A stretch of DNA of 64,000 bases. Origin: Arcicella rosea. GTDB lineage: Bacteria; Bacteroidota; Bacteroidia; Cytophagales; Spirosomataceae. The notes below the pieces were generated by a model that saw only the letters and a list, made by a program, of their open reading frames with translations, was not told the DNA's origin and did not search any database. The translations under genes and the position numbers were made by a program. The stretch covers positions 124,001 to 188,000 of the forward strand of contig NZ_JACHKT010000006.1 in the NCBI RefSeq assembly GCF_014204325.1, written 5' to 3'. This document shows positions 9,961 to 18,434 of this stretch, piece by piece (position 1 is the stretch's first letter; each line of letters begins with the position of its first letter).

Positions 9961-10019
9961 AGGCGAATATGTGTTGTCTTTTTATAAAAAACCAAAGAGT
10001 AAAACCCATTAATTCGCCT
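9961..10019 (-). terminator. Long-loop hairpin downstream of the FAD oxidoreductase
   Basis: AGGCGAAT (9961-9968) pairs perfectly with ATTCGCCT (10012-10019) around a 43-nt loop. It follows the leftward operon ending at 10043, so it may terminate that operon. No clear T-run follows, so the call is tentative. Confidence 0.35.
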
Positions 10020-10042
10020 ATTATTTACTTCGTTTTTTAAAA

Positions 10043-11194
10043 TTACCCAAATATTTCTTTAACTCTTTTTTGTGCAAATCCTGGAGAAGTCGTCATGCCT
10101 TTTCCTCCAATACCTGTAGCAATGAAGATTTTTTTATCTATATCATGTTCGTATATTCCCCCATCTTTTGTTTGGGAATAATAACCTGCCCAGTATTGTT
10201 GTATTTCCCACGTTGGTAAATCTATCATTCGTTGTGCTTCTTTGAGAATCAAGTCATTGATAGTCATGTTAATACTAAAATCTAAATCGGCGGCTTGTTG
10301 TACAGAAGCGTATTCGTGCGAATCACCGATAATGATGCTCCCATCAATAGCCTGTTTGAAAAGAATATGAATACCCCATTTTTGGTATTCCTCCAAAGAT
10401 TCGGGTAGCTTAATGGTTGGATAAGAAGCACAAGATTTGAAACTGTCGTATCGACGAATACTTAATCCCGAAAGTATATTGCCACGAAGCTCTACTTCTG
10501 GCATTGGAACAGTGGACATCATATTGAGCTTACAAATACTTAAATCGCTATTTTCAAACAGTTCGGGATATAATGCTTTAAAATCTCGCCCGTTACAAAT
10601 GGCTACTTTTTCGGCAAAAAACTTTTCTCCCTTAGCACTAACAACCTCACAAATCCCTTGATTTACAGCACAATCTATTACAGTTGTGTTGTTGAGATAC
10701 TCCATTCCATATTCTTGTATCAGTAAGTTACGAACTCGGTTTACCATTAAACGAGGCTCTACCGAAAATTCTTGAGGAAAAAATAAACCGCCTTTGCAAT
10801 AAGAATTTTTTAAGGATGGTATTTTCTCAATACAAACTGTTGATGTTAGTAAATGGGCTTGGTAATCTCTTTCCTGAAAAAGTTGTTTAGCTTCTTCCAA
10901 CAATTGTAATTCGTCATCATCAGAGGCTAGGTAATACGAACCATTTGGACGAGCCGAAATATCTGTACGTTGTTGAATATGTCCATAAATATCTAAAGAA
11001 GTACGGCCATATTCAAACCAAGTATCAAGGGCTTGCCCAGAAGGAACTACTTGTCCAAAATTACGAACGGTAGCCTCTATAGGTGCTGCGTCTTTTTCAA
11101 GCATCAAGACTTTTTTGCCTGCTTTCAAAGCATGAAAAGCATGGAATGTTCCGAGATTACCCGCTCCAACAACAATTAAATCATATTTTGTCAT
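10043..11194 (-). CDS. FAD-dependent oxidoreductase, HpnW-like (TIGR03364 type)
   Basis: A 383-residue DAO-type flavoenzyme. The N-terminal GxGxxG dinucleotide motif is in IVVGAGNLGTFHA, a Glu-ending beta strand (VLMLEKD) follows, and the C-terminal FIATGIGGKGMTTSPGFA contacts the flavin. From memory this fits the TIGR03364 group, which is repeatedly found beside PhnX-like hydrolases and HpnZ-like dehydrogenases. Flavoenzymes from such clusters have been reported to oxidise aminophosphonates (for example N-methylated 2-aminoethylphosphonate) to phosphonoacetaldehyde. It is encoded 31 bp downstream of the PhnX-like gene, so its product could feed that hydrolase. The exact substrate here is inference. 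Confidence 0.85.
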   Translation of the reverse strand: MTKYDLIVVGAGNLGTFHAFHALKAGKKVLMLEKDAAPIEATVRNFGQVVPSGQALDTWFEYGRTSLDIYGHIQQRTDISARPNGSYYLASDDDELQLLEEAKQLFQERDYQAHLLTSTVCIEKIPSLKNSYCKGGLFFPQEFSVEPRLMVNRVRNLLIQEYGMEYLNNTTVIDCAVNQGICEVVSAKGEKFFAEKVAICNGRDFKALYPELFENSDLSICKLNMMSTVPMPEVELRGNILSGLSIRRYDSFKSCASYPTIKLPESLEEYQKWGIHILFKQAIDGSIIIGDSHEYASVQQAADLDFSINMTINDLILKEAQRMIDLPTWEIQQYWAGYYSQTKDGGIYEHDIDKKIFIATGIGGKGMTTSPGFAQKRVKEIFG

Positions 11195-11225
11195 GACGTA
11201 TAAATAGTTAAATAAGTTCTGAGGT

Positions 11226-11936
11226 TTAGTTCAAATATTTTTTAATAGCCGCAATATTAGGCAATAAGCCATGATTCTGATAAGGACTCAACTGAGCTTC
11301 TGAGTGCGTACCGTTGGTTACGCCAAACGAATACTTTACATCTGCTTTTATACCAGATAATAAATCAGAAGGAGTATCGCCAATATTAATAACTTGTTTG
11401 GGGTCAGTAATGCCAAATATTTGCATCGCATACTGAATCATATCAGGTTCTGGACGACCATTTTTTACTACATCAGGGGTAATAGAAGCATCAATTAAGC
11501 TATTCCCATTAGTAATATATTGGTCATTAAGTCCTTCCAACCAACCTAATTTTCCCAATATTATATCGGCTACTTTTCGATAAAAGCCTGTTGTTAGGGC
11601 AATATTGATTTTTTTTTCTCGAAGAATAGAAAAAATTTCTAAACACCCCTCTGTTGGATAAACAGGGTTTTCGAGGTAATGATTTTCAAGGATTTCGCAG
11701 AATGTCTGATACGATTCATCTACTTTGCACTGTATCTCAACAGGGTCGGTTAATTGTTCCGACCAAAGAAGCTCAAATACGTATCTTTTGGAATAGCCTT
11801 GTAAAGCTAATACTCTTTCAGGACTTACTGTTAGCCCTGTTTGAGAGGCTGCTTTTATAAAACAAATTTCTACTTCATGTTGGTCTTGGACGGTTGTACC
11901 AGCCATATCAAACACTACTAGTTTTATTGCACTCAT
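11226..11936 (-). CDS. PhnX-like HAD hydrolase (phosphonatase-like)
   Basis: A 236-residue HAD-superfamily hydrolase with VFDMAGTTV at the start (nucleophile D10; Ala after the DxA position as in phosphonatases). A cap region contains GYSKRY with K50. Further motifs are ALTTGF (motif II), KNGRPEPD (motif III Lys) and NIGDTPSDL (motif IV). The DMAGTT signature and the offset of K50 from D10 resemble phosphonoacetaldehyde hydrolase, where a cap Lys forms a Schiff base with the substrate. No alignment was made, so the role of K50 is a suggestion. It lies between a phosphodiesterase paralogue and the HpnW-like oxidase in one operon. The likely reaction is C-P bond cleavage of phosphonoacetaldehyde or an analogue. 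Confidence 0.85.
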   Translation of the reverse strand: MSAIKLVVFDMAGTTVQDQHEVEICFIKAASQTGLTVSPERVLALQGYSKRYVFELLWSEQLTDPVEIQCKVDESYQTFCEILENHYLENPVYPTEGCLEIFSILREKKINIALTTGFYRKVADIILGKLGWLEGLNDQYITNGNSLIDASITPDVVKNGRPEPDMIQYAMQIFGITDPKQVINIGDTPSDLLSGIKADVKYSFGVTNGTHSEAQLSPYQNHGLLPNIAAIKKYLN

Positions 11937-12024
11937 AATTATGGAATTGATTTAGTTTTTAATAATCTATCATGATTTTGATAGACATGAACTTGTTTTA
12001 ATATATTAACTGCTTTGGGATGTT

Positions 12025-12918
12025 TTATTTAAAAGCATCTACGACGGGTTTACCAATCCATACTTGCGGTTGCTTTAATTTAAAAAGTTTTGCAATGGTT
12101 GCTGCAGTGTCGAATGTCATTACACTTTCAGTCACTTCATGATTAGTTTTGATACCTGGACCAGCAATAATCCATGGTATTTGCATTTCCTGCATCGAAA
12201 TAGACCCATGATTTTTGTTGATACCACCATGGTCGGCAGTAAAGATTATCACCGTTTTCTCGGCAATACCAGCATCTTTGATACTCTGGATAATTGTTCC
12301 TAAATAGGTATCTATTGTTTCTACCGATTGATAATATGCTGGCGTATTATGACCGATAGAATGCCCTACGTGGTCAACTTCATTAAAGTGAACAAACAAG
12401 AAATTAGGTTTTTTCTCTTTGATATAACTTACAGCTGCCGATGCAGTAGCACTATCTCCATCACAATTTTGATCTTTATCAACTGCTTGTTTTGGAAACA
12501 AAAATCCTATTCCGTCCCATTCATATATTACACCGATTTCGCTTGATGGTTTGCCTTTTCGCAATAAACTATACACATTTGGAAACATCCCGTATTCATC
12601 TAATACCCGTGCTGGCAAATCTGGTTTTTGGCTACCCCAAGTAGTATAACCATGCAATTCTGGGCCAACACCCATTACCATTGAAGCCCAATTGGGAGCA
12701 CTCGACGAAGGCAAAACCGAACGTGCTTGCATAGTCCAAGTACCTTTACTCATCAACTTCCTTAAATTGGGTACACGAGTATTCTTGAATGCGTAAGCTC
12801 CCAAGCCATCTACTCCAATCAATATAACGTGTTCAATTTTACTTTGAGAAAAAGTAGTTTGAGATAAAACAATAAATAAGAATATTTGAAAGATTTTTTT
12901 TGTCAATTGTTTTAACAT
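12025..12918 (-). CDS. Secreted alkaline-phosphatase-superfamily phosphodiesterase
   Basis: A complete 297-residue paralogue of the truncated gene at the left edge. It has a Sec signal peptide (ends about residue 25, TFSQ), a metal Asp in VDGLG (D37), the nucleophile loop PSSSAPNW (70-77), VDHVGHSIGH (181-190, metal His/Asp), and TADHGG (228-232). It is short for the superfamily but holds all core motifs. It is the first gene of a leftward operon with the PhnX-like hydrolase and FAD oxidoreductase, and carries the shared operator upstream (13001-13014). It could release phosphonate from an ester such as a lipid head group in the periplasm; that substrate is inferred. Confidence 0.9.
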   Translation of the reverse strand: MLKQLTKKIFQIFLFIVLSQTTFSQSKIEHVILIGVDGLGAYAFKNTRVPNLRKLMSKGTWTMQARSVLPSSSAPNWASMVMGVGPELHGYTTWGSQKPDLPARVLDEYGMFPNVYSLLRKGKPSSEIGVIYEWDGIGFLFPKQAVDKDQNCDGDSATASAAVSYIKEKKPNFLFVHFNEVDHVGHSIGHNTPAYYQSVETIDTYLGTIIQSIKDAGIAEKTVIIFTADHGGINKNHGSISMQEMQIPWIIAGPGIKTNHEVTESVMTFDTAATIAKLFKLKQPQVWIGKPVVDAFK

Positions 12919-12991
12919 AATACCTAAACTTTTATGAACCTAAAAAATGACTATCACATTAATTATTTTTAACATGATGACATTCATTGTG

Positions 12992-13014
12992 CAAATATAT
13001 TAAACTTTTGTTTA
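12992..13014 (-). promoter_or_regulatory. Promoter of phosphodiesterase-PhnX-FAD operon with operator
   Basis: TAAACTTTTGTTTA (13001-13014) is identical to the susC palindrome. It stands 1 bp from TATATTTG, the complement of 12992-12999, a perfect TAnnTTTG -7 box. The geometry matches the susC promoter exactly, so both operons probably answer to one regulator. Confidence 0.72.
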
Positions 13015-13105
13015 GTATTAATGAATATTTGTCAATATTTTCAAGCTAGCAATATGTTGTCATTTACCTATGCCTAAGTACTAAGGATAAATTAATTGAG
13101 AATAT

Positions 13106-13170
13106 AAACCTATAAGGATTTGAAGTTAAATCTCTTATTATTAGTTAATTATATAAATCCTTATAGGTTT
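13106..13170. repeat. 65-bp element with 16-bp perfect inverted repeats
   Basis: The left arm (13106-13121) starts AAACCTATAAGG and the right arm (13155-13170) is its exact reverse complement, around 33 AT-rich bases. It lies between the phosphonate locus and replication module 1. It could be a bidirectional terminator, a recombination site or a small mobile-element remnant; the sequence does not decide. Confidence 0.6.
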
Positions 13171-13582
13171 AATTAAAAACTTCTGAATACTTATCTACTC
13201 TTAATTAATATTTAGTTTAACTTTTCACTTTTATTTTATAGAGATATTATGAAAGAAAACTCCTGTATCTCCAATCTATTTTGACTAGTATAAGCATCTT
13301 TTATTCTGTACTTGCAATATATTATTTAAGTCTGGGTACTCATTAACAAACTTCAGTATATTCCCCAGTTTCGCTTAGAGGAGCTTTCTGGTTCTGAAAT
13401 TCTTTTTTTTAGGTTTGCAGATAATCTCTGAATTTACCGCCAAAGTTTGGTAGAGCTTGATGAATAGTTACCTTTATTTAATTTAAAAGCGTTTGATATG
13501 ATTCTAACGCCATATTAATCAGATATAAATTGATTAAAGTGTTCATTTTTCTAGGATGTTGAATAATGAGCATAAAAAACCT
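13171..13582. other. Gene-free AT-rich stretch between phosphonate locus and rep1
   Basis: No convincing gene. On the minus strand a broken reading (containing NFGGKFRDYLQT) suggests an eroded coding fragment, but no family is recognised. Confidence 0.4.
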
Positions 13583-14965
13583 CTACCCTATCCACCCTAA
13601 TGTTCTAAGTTCTTGTTTGAGGCTATTCTCTTGTCTCACAAATGGTTCATCAAGCTCCTTAAATATGGTTGGATACAGTTCTCTTACTTTTGTGTTTAAT
13701 ACCGCAATAAATGAAGCCCTAGCTAAATTAGCTTCAAGACTAAGTTGCTTATTATATTCTGCTCCAAAAGTTAATCCTTCTATGATTTTTTCCTGAATAT
13801 CTGGGTTTTTGATAAAAAAATCTTTCACTAATCTATTTTGATTTTCATAGTAATCAATTCTCAAACTTTCTAGTTCTTTCTCTTTTCTCTTAATTATTAC
13901 TTTTATGTTTTCTTGTTGCTTCGTATCAGTTTTTGGAATTTTCGTTTCTTGCTTTTGAGGAATAAAAAGAACGTCTTGAAGCATCAATTTTTGTAAATAA
14001 CCCATTGGATTTTTAATAACTCTTCCCTCCTTTTGATACTTCTTGAGAGTTTCTATTCTTTCTATAACATATTTAGGTGGATATTTTTCTAACCACTCAT
14101 TCACCGTTTTAATATTAACCCCTTGAAAATGTTCTATCAAACTATGTATTTCTTTTGATGTTATCTCTTCTTGTTCTTGTTGATTAGTAACAGGCACTAT
14201 TTCCTCTACTGTTTCAGGAAGCTTCCTTTCATCAACAACTGTTTTATTGGATAGTATATAAAAAACAATGGAATGGACAGCTTTTCCTCGTTTATCTTCT
14301 TCAAAAGTGAATTTAATATCGGTGTAATTCTCTAAATCTTCTTGTGCTTTTAGAATAACCCTTTGTTTGAAATTGGCATACAACGGATACTTGTCTGCCA
14401 CAGCCAATGTATCCTTCAGTTCTGTAAGAGTAAATGTTCGTTTCCCAATACGTTCATATTGCTTTAATAATTCGTAAATACGTACAGAGAAAGAGCTTTG
14501 TAACTGTAAAATATTACGAACATCGTACATCAAGAATTGCGTTTGCAACTGCAAAAGAAAAGGTTTCATTTTGGGATGAAAAGAAATATCTATATAACTC
14601 CCCTGACTTTTACTGGTGAAGCTATCTAAACCCACAGCAATATGCGTCAAAAACTCTTTTTCTCCTTCATCTGTATCCCTTACGATTTTAATTTCCTTTT
14701 TCATTAACTTAACTGCGCCGCCTTTCAATAAATTGTAGGCTTGTTTATCGGTCGTTAAGTTAAAGTCTTCTATTACATCTTTTAAATAAATCCTATATTC
14801 TTTAAAATCTTCATCATTAGGTAAGATAAGGGTTAGCATTTTAGTGAAAACACGCATTTCCCAAATATCAAATCGATATTTGCCTTCTACAAGGTTGTTA
14901 GATTTTCTTACCAATTTAACTGATTGTGATCCATCTTTGCTGTTATCCTTTTTTTTCATGCGCAA
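13583..14965 (-). CDS. Plasmid replication initiator, Rep_3 family (module 1)
   Basis: A 460-residue initiator. The N-terminal half reads as the two winged-helix domains of Rep_3 proteins (YRFDIWEMRVFTKML, then LQLQSSFSVRIYELLKQYERIGKRTFTLTELKDTL). The C-terminal half is lysine- and glutamate-rich with a coiled-coil tendency (about 330-400). The start is the ATG at 14963-14965, just 24 bp from the first of six helically spaced iterons, so the protein probably binds there to start replication and repress itself. It is distantly similar in layout to the second initiator at 60275-61735, but the iterons differ, so the two are probably compatible replicons. It appears intact. Confidence 0.9.
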   Translation of the reverse strand: MRMKKKDNSKDGSQSVKLVRKSNNLVEGKYRFDIWEMRVFTKMLTLILPNDEDFKEYRIYLKDVIEDFNLTTDKQAYNLLKGGAVKLMKKEIKIVRDTDEGEKEFLTHIAVGLDSFTSKSQGSYIDISFHPKMKPFLLQLQTQFLMYDVRNILQLQSSFSVRIYELLKQYERIGKRTFTLTELKDTLAVADKYPLYANFKQRVILKAQEDLENYTDIKFTFEEDKRGKAVHSIVFYILSNKTVVDERKLPETVEEIVPVTNQQEQEEITSKEIHSLIEHFQGVNIKTVNEWLEKYPPKYVIERIETLKKYQKEGRVIKNPMGYLQKLMLQDVLFIPQKQETKIPKTDTKQQENIKVIIKRKEKELESLRIDYYENQNRLVKDFFIKNPDIQEKIIEGLTFGAEYNKQLSLEANLARASFIAVLNTKVRELYPTIFKELDEPFVRQENSLKQELRTLGWIG

Positions 14966-14990
14966 TATTAAATTATATCCTGTAAATATA

Positions 14991-15541
14991 CCTAAATCTG
15001 TTATAGTTAACCCTAAAAAGGTTATAGAAAACCCTAAATCTGTTATAGTTATTCCCTAAAAAAGTTATAGAAAACCCTAAACTTGTTATAATAAACCCTA
15101 AATCTGTTATAATAAAAGCTGTAATCCATTGATTTTAAAGTAGTTACAAAGCCTGAAAATACATAAAAAACATAAAAGAAAAAGTAAAATACTCAAAACA
15201 GCAGCTTGCTGATTTTTTTATTTTTTTGTATAACTTTTAGTATTCATTTAGTGAAATATCCTATTTTATAATATTTGCTTATCATCTTTTAGAGCTCTCA
15301 AAACTTAATAGCCCTAAATTTGGTATAATTGTCAATAAAAATCAATCAATTAGTTTCTTCCCTATTTTTGTTATAGATAAATAGCTCGCCAACCCTAAAT
15401 TTGTTATAGGATAGCTTTCAAAGGGTGTTTCTAAGCGTAATATTTACCCTAAATTTGTTATAATAAGCCATTTTTTTGACTAATTGATAACTAAAAGTAT
15501 TGGAATAACATAAGAATAAACCATCCCTAAATTTGTTATAA
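14991..15541. repeat. Replication origin 1: iterons CCCTAAA..TGTTATA
   Basis: Eleven copies of a roughly 17-bp iteron (consensus CCCTAAAtnTGTTATAr). Six are tightly phased at 21-22 bp (starts about 14990, 15011, 15032, 15054, 15075, 15096), next to the rep start. Five are dispersed (15312, 15360, 15393, 15447, 15525), the last overlapping the parB stop codon. The interval 15113-15311 between the groups is AT-rich and is a candidate unwinding region. Confidence 0.88.
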
Positions 15542-16444
15542 TAACTTTTTAAGTGCCTCCGAGGCTTTGATTAATTCATCGCAAAGAGTAGGATTAGGGT
15601 TTATTGATAATTTATCAACGATTCCTTGAATCTTTTTCTTAATTATTGTCAGTTCATCAATATCATCTGAGTTGCTTGGTGAATCCACTTGACCTTGTTC
15701 TCCTAAAAGATTAGATACTTCTTCTAATGATGCAATAGATTTTTGATTTACATTGTCAAGTTTGGCAAGTTGTTGAATTGAAGATTTCTTAGCTTTTACT
15801 TTTCCTGATAAAATATCTTTTTTGAGACTAGGAGCCAGTAGGTCGATACCTTCTGCAAATTCAGCATCTCTTTTTATCGTCTTTTCACTAACGTTATATT
15901 GCTTAGCAAGTTTAAGGGAAGTAGCTTCTTTTTTGACTTCTGGAGCATAAGGGACATTTTGACCTTTATGCTCTTCACGAGAATATTTACCCTTTTCGAG
16001 CTTCTCTGTATTATATCGAATACCTCTTAAATAAGAAGCCTGTTCAGGAATTAAATTTCTTCTACCTAATTGATTATCAATCATATATTCCTTTGCGTCT
16101 TTTAATGAGTCAAAAGAAATAAGGTGGATTTTAAAATTGATTTGATGCTTTTGGCAAATTCCGTAACGGTTGTGTCCATCTACCAAAACATAGACAGTTG
16201 CGTTATCTGAAGTAGTATTATCAATAATATTTTTGGTAGTTTCCCAAACCATTAAAGCTTCTCTACAGCCTTCAGCTAAAATATTTTTTTCTAGTTGTGA
16301 ATATTCTTCTTCTTGGAGCGGTGGAATAAGGTCACGAAGTTCGTCAACGATATAAATCTGTTGTTTGATTGCTTCATGATTTAAAAGACTTTGATCTTTA
16401 ATGATTGTGGCCGTTCCAAGACTGCCCATATATTTTTTTGCCAT
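15536..16444 (-). CDS. ParB-like partition protein (module 1)
   Basis: A 302-residue ParB/RepB-family protein that should bind a centromere-like site for plasmid segregation. It has a ParB N-terminal domain (IYIVDELRDLIPPLQEEEY), the nucleotide-pocket segment as VLVDGHNRYGIC (where classic ParB has GERRYRA), NQLGRRNLIPEQASYLRG, and a helix-turn-helix (SLKLAKQYNVSEKTIKRD). The C-terminal third is a linker with a short helical end. It lies 19 bp downstream of the truncated parA, forming a leftward parA-parB pair. It is related to the module 2 ParB (62769-63758) but clearly divergent. Without an intact ParA its function is doubtful unless the second ParA substitutes. Confidence 0.85.
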   Translation of the reverse strand: MAKKYMGSLGTATIIKDQSLLNHEAIKQQIYIVDELRDLIPPLQEEEYSQLEKNILAEGCREALMVWETTKNIIDNTTSDNATVYVLVDGHNRYGICQKHQINFKIHLISFDSLKDAKEYMIDNQLGRRNLIPEQASYLRGIRYNTEKLEKGKYSREEHKGQNVPYAPEVKKEATSLKLAKQYNVSEKTIKRDAEFAEGIDLLAPSLKKDILSGKVKAKKSSIQQLAKLDNVNQKSIASLEEVSNLLGEQGQVDSPSNSDDIDELTIIKKKIQGIVDKLSINPNPTLCDELIKASEALKKLL

Positions 16445-16463
16445 GATAGTATTCTAAGAAGTT

Positions 16464-16977
16464 TTATGCGTTTGAACAAAATTCTTTTGCCAAATTCATA
16501 TAATCTACTGCCCCATTTGAGTTTTGATCATAATCAAAGATGTTGACTTGTGAAATCTGAGATTCCTTTACCGAAACATTATTTCTAATCTCCGTTTTGT
16601 ATATTCTGAAGTTACTTAGCGTTTTATACACATACTCAATCATGTCTCTGTGTACTTTTAAACGCTTATCTACCATTGTTAATACAATCCCTTCCACTAC
16701 AAGCTCTGGATTAATTCGTTCACGTACTTGTGATATTCGTTCAAACAAATTGTTAATTCCTTTCATCGCAGAAACCTCTGGCTGTAAAGTAACCAGACAA
16801 CCGTTTGAAGCAACCAAAGCAGAGTTTGTAAAGATATTTAAGGCTGGTGGGCAGTCAATTAAGATATAATCGTATTTATCTCTGAGGGGATTCAATTTGT
16901 TTTTAAGTTGATTGACTCCTCCTACTGCTTGAACAAGTTCTAAATCAGCAAAAGCTAATTCTAAATCACTCTTTTAG
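16464..16977 (-). pseudogene. ParA partition ATPase, N-terminal half missing (module 1)
   Basis: Only the C-terminal part of a ParA/Soj ATPase remains. The reading frame can be followed from about 16977 (LELAFADLELVQAVGGVNQL) through YDYILIDCPPAL, the Walker A' / Walker B-like region, and LTMVDKRLKVHRD to the end. The deviant Walker A motif (KGGVGKT), present in the intact ParA at 61786-62760, is absent, and an in-frame stop lies immediately upstream. The cut at about 16977 marks a recombination junction with the unrelated segment that follows. It cannot bind ATP normally and should be inactive. Confidence 0.85.
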
Positions 16978-17216
16978 GTCTTAGGAAATCTTAATACTAG
17001 TTTGGGGTTGATACGTCAGGATTAAAAAAGGTATGGTTTTAGAACGGGAATAGTGCTAGGTTATAGCCAAGATTAAGGGATAATTACTTTGTTTATAGCT
17101 ATTCCATTACTTCGTTTTAGGGAAAAAACAGCAAACATGCGTATATTTACGAGTTGGTGTCAATTATGACAAACCGCTTGATTAAAACAATACAACAAAA
17201 AATAAAGACATTTTTA

Positions 17217-18260
17217 ATGACACAAAAATGCAGACTTTTAACCATTTTTTTAGCAATCCTTCTAATAAGTAATAGTAGTTATGGACAAGAAAAAGACGAT
17301 TATTCTTCCAAAATAGATAGTTTAATCAAAATGACAAATCCGAGAAGTTTCAACGGAGTAATTTTGATTACTCAAAAAGGTAAAACAAAATATAAGAAAG
17401 CGTTTGGATATTCAAATTTGGAAAACAAAACTCCTTTAAAAACCGAAGACAATTTTATTATTATGTCAAACAGTAAACAAATTACAGCTGTTTTGACTTT
17501 AAAAGAAGTTGAAAAAGGGAAAATTGATTTACAAAGTCCAGTTAGAAAATATTTACCCGACTTACCCCAAACTTGGGCAGACACTGTTACAATTCATCAT
17601 TTATTGAACTTCTCTGCTGGAATAACTGATGTTGACAAACCCTTGATTTTCAAACCAAGTTCTGACTTTAAATATGGCAACACGACTTATATAATGCTTG
17701 GAAAGATAATAGAAAAAGTTACTGGCAGAAGATATATTGATGTAGCAAATGACTTGTTTAAAGCATTGAAAATGAAAAACACATTTTGTTTCGAGCAAGG
17801 GAAAGAACAAAATCGAGTTCAAGGTTATCGTAACACAAACAATAATTTTGCAATAGTAGAAAAGCCAATTGAAAATAATGACATGGTTTCTGCGGCTGGA
17901 ATAATCTCAAATGTAATTGACTTAAATACTTGGGACAAATTATTACACAAAGGAAAAATCCTAAAACCAGAAACCTATAAACGAATGACAACTTATAGCA
18001 TTACTGCACAACATAACGCTTTTGGAAAAGAAAAAATAGGTTACGGTTATGGCATAAGAATAAGTGACAAAACTCCAATCAAATATGTAGGACACACAGG
18101 TGGCGGTTCAGGTTTTGTATCATTTAAAGTGTACTTTCCAAAAACAGACGTGGACGTAGTTGTATTAGAAAATCAATCTAATGAGAACATAGATTTATTC
18201 TATGAATTTGAAATTAAAATTAGAGAAATAATAATGAATAGTAGCTTAATGAAAAAATAA
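17217..18260 (+). CDS. Serine hydrolase, beta-lactamase/penicillin-binding-protein-like
   Basis: A periplasmic class C-type serine hydrolase of 347 residues when started at 17217, where a clean signal peptide begins (LLTIFLAILLISNSSYGQ); an upstream in-frame ATG would add 21 residues. The catalytic triad motifs are present: SxxK in MSNSKQI, YxN in KYGNTTY, and HTGGGSG in place of KTG. This fits esterase or D-aminopeptidase-like family members rather than a proven antibiotic-hydrolysing enzyme. A TATATTTAC sequence at about 17142 may be the -7 box. It is followed by a palindromic intergenic segment and an M23-type gene, and stands next to the parA breakpoint, so it was probably brought in by transfer. 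Confidence 0.85.
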   Translation: MTQKCRLLTIFLAILLISNSSYGQEKDDYSSKIDSLIKMTNPRSFNGVILITQKGKTKYKKAFGYSNLENKTPLKTEDNFIIMSNSKQITAVLTLKEVEKGKIDLQSPVRKYLPDLPQTWADTVTIHHLLNFSAGITDVDKPLIFKPSSDFKYGNTTYIMLGKIIEKVTGRRYIDVANDLFKALKMKNTFCFEQGKEQNRVQGYRNTNNNFAIVEKPIENNDMVSAAGIISNVIDLNTWDKLLHKGKILKPETYKRMTTYSITAQHNAFGKEKIGYGYGIRISDKTPIKYVGHTGGGSGFVSFKVYFPKTDVDVVVLENQSNENIDLFYEFEIKIREIIMNSSLMKK

Positions 18261-18261
18261 C

Positions 18262-18434
18262 TGTCACCAATAACTAAGCCTTTGTGGTAACTGAAAGCCA
18301 AACATTAATGAAGGCACGGTGGACGGCTTGTCTAGCCGTTCGTCTAGATTTAGTTCAACAAGTGCCCCTTCAGAACACAAAAGCTCTGCTAGTACTGAGC
18401 CATTTTACAAGCTAATCCCAAATACAAAAAGTTT
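18262..18434 (+). other. Palindromic intergenic segment between two imported genes
   Basis: A 170-bp spacer containing GGCAC...GTGCC (about 18314-18368) around CGGC-ttgtcta-GCCG. The nested imperfect palindrome just after a stop codon recalls integron attC sites, but the core GTTRRRY/RYYYAAC boxes are not convincing. No gene is seen in it. Confidence 0.35.

Noticed and set aside
16597-16869. 90-codon open frame on the plus strand
   Set aside because: It is the antisense shadow of the truncated parA, which has recognisable motifs.
17217-18260. Antibiotic-resistance beta-lactamase
   Set aside because: The HTGGGSG motif and overall pattern fit general serine hydrolases; nothing shows antibiotic hydrolysis.
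18262-18434. Integron attC site
   Set aside because: The palindrome is suggestive, but the consensus core boxes and an integrase gene are missing; kept only as a weak possibility.
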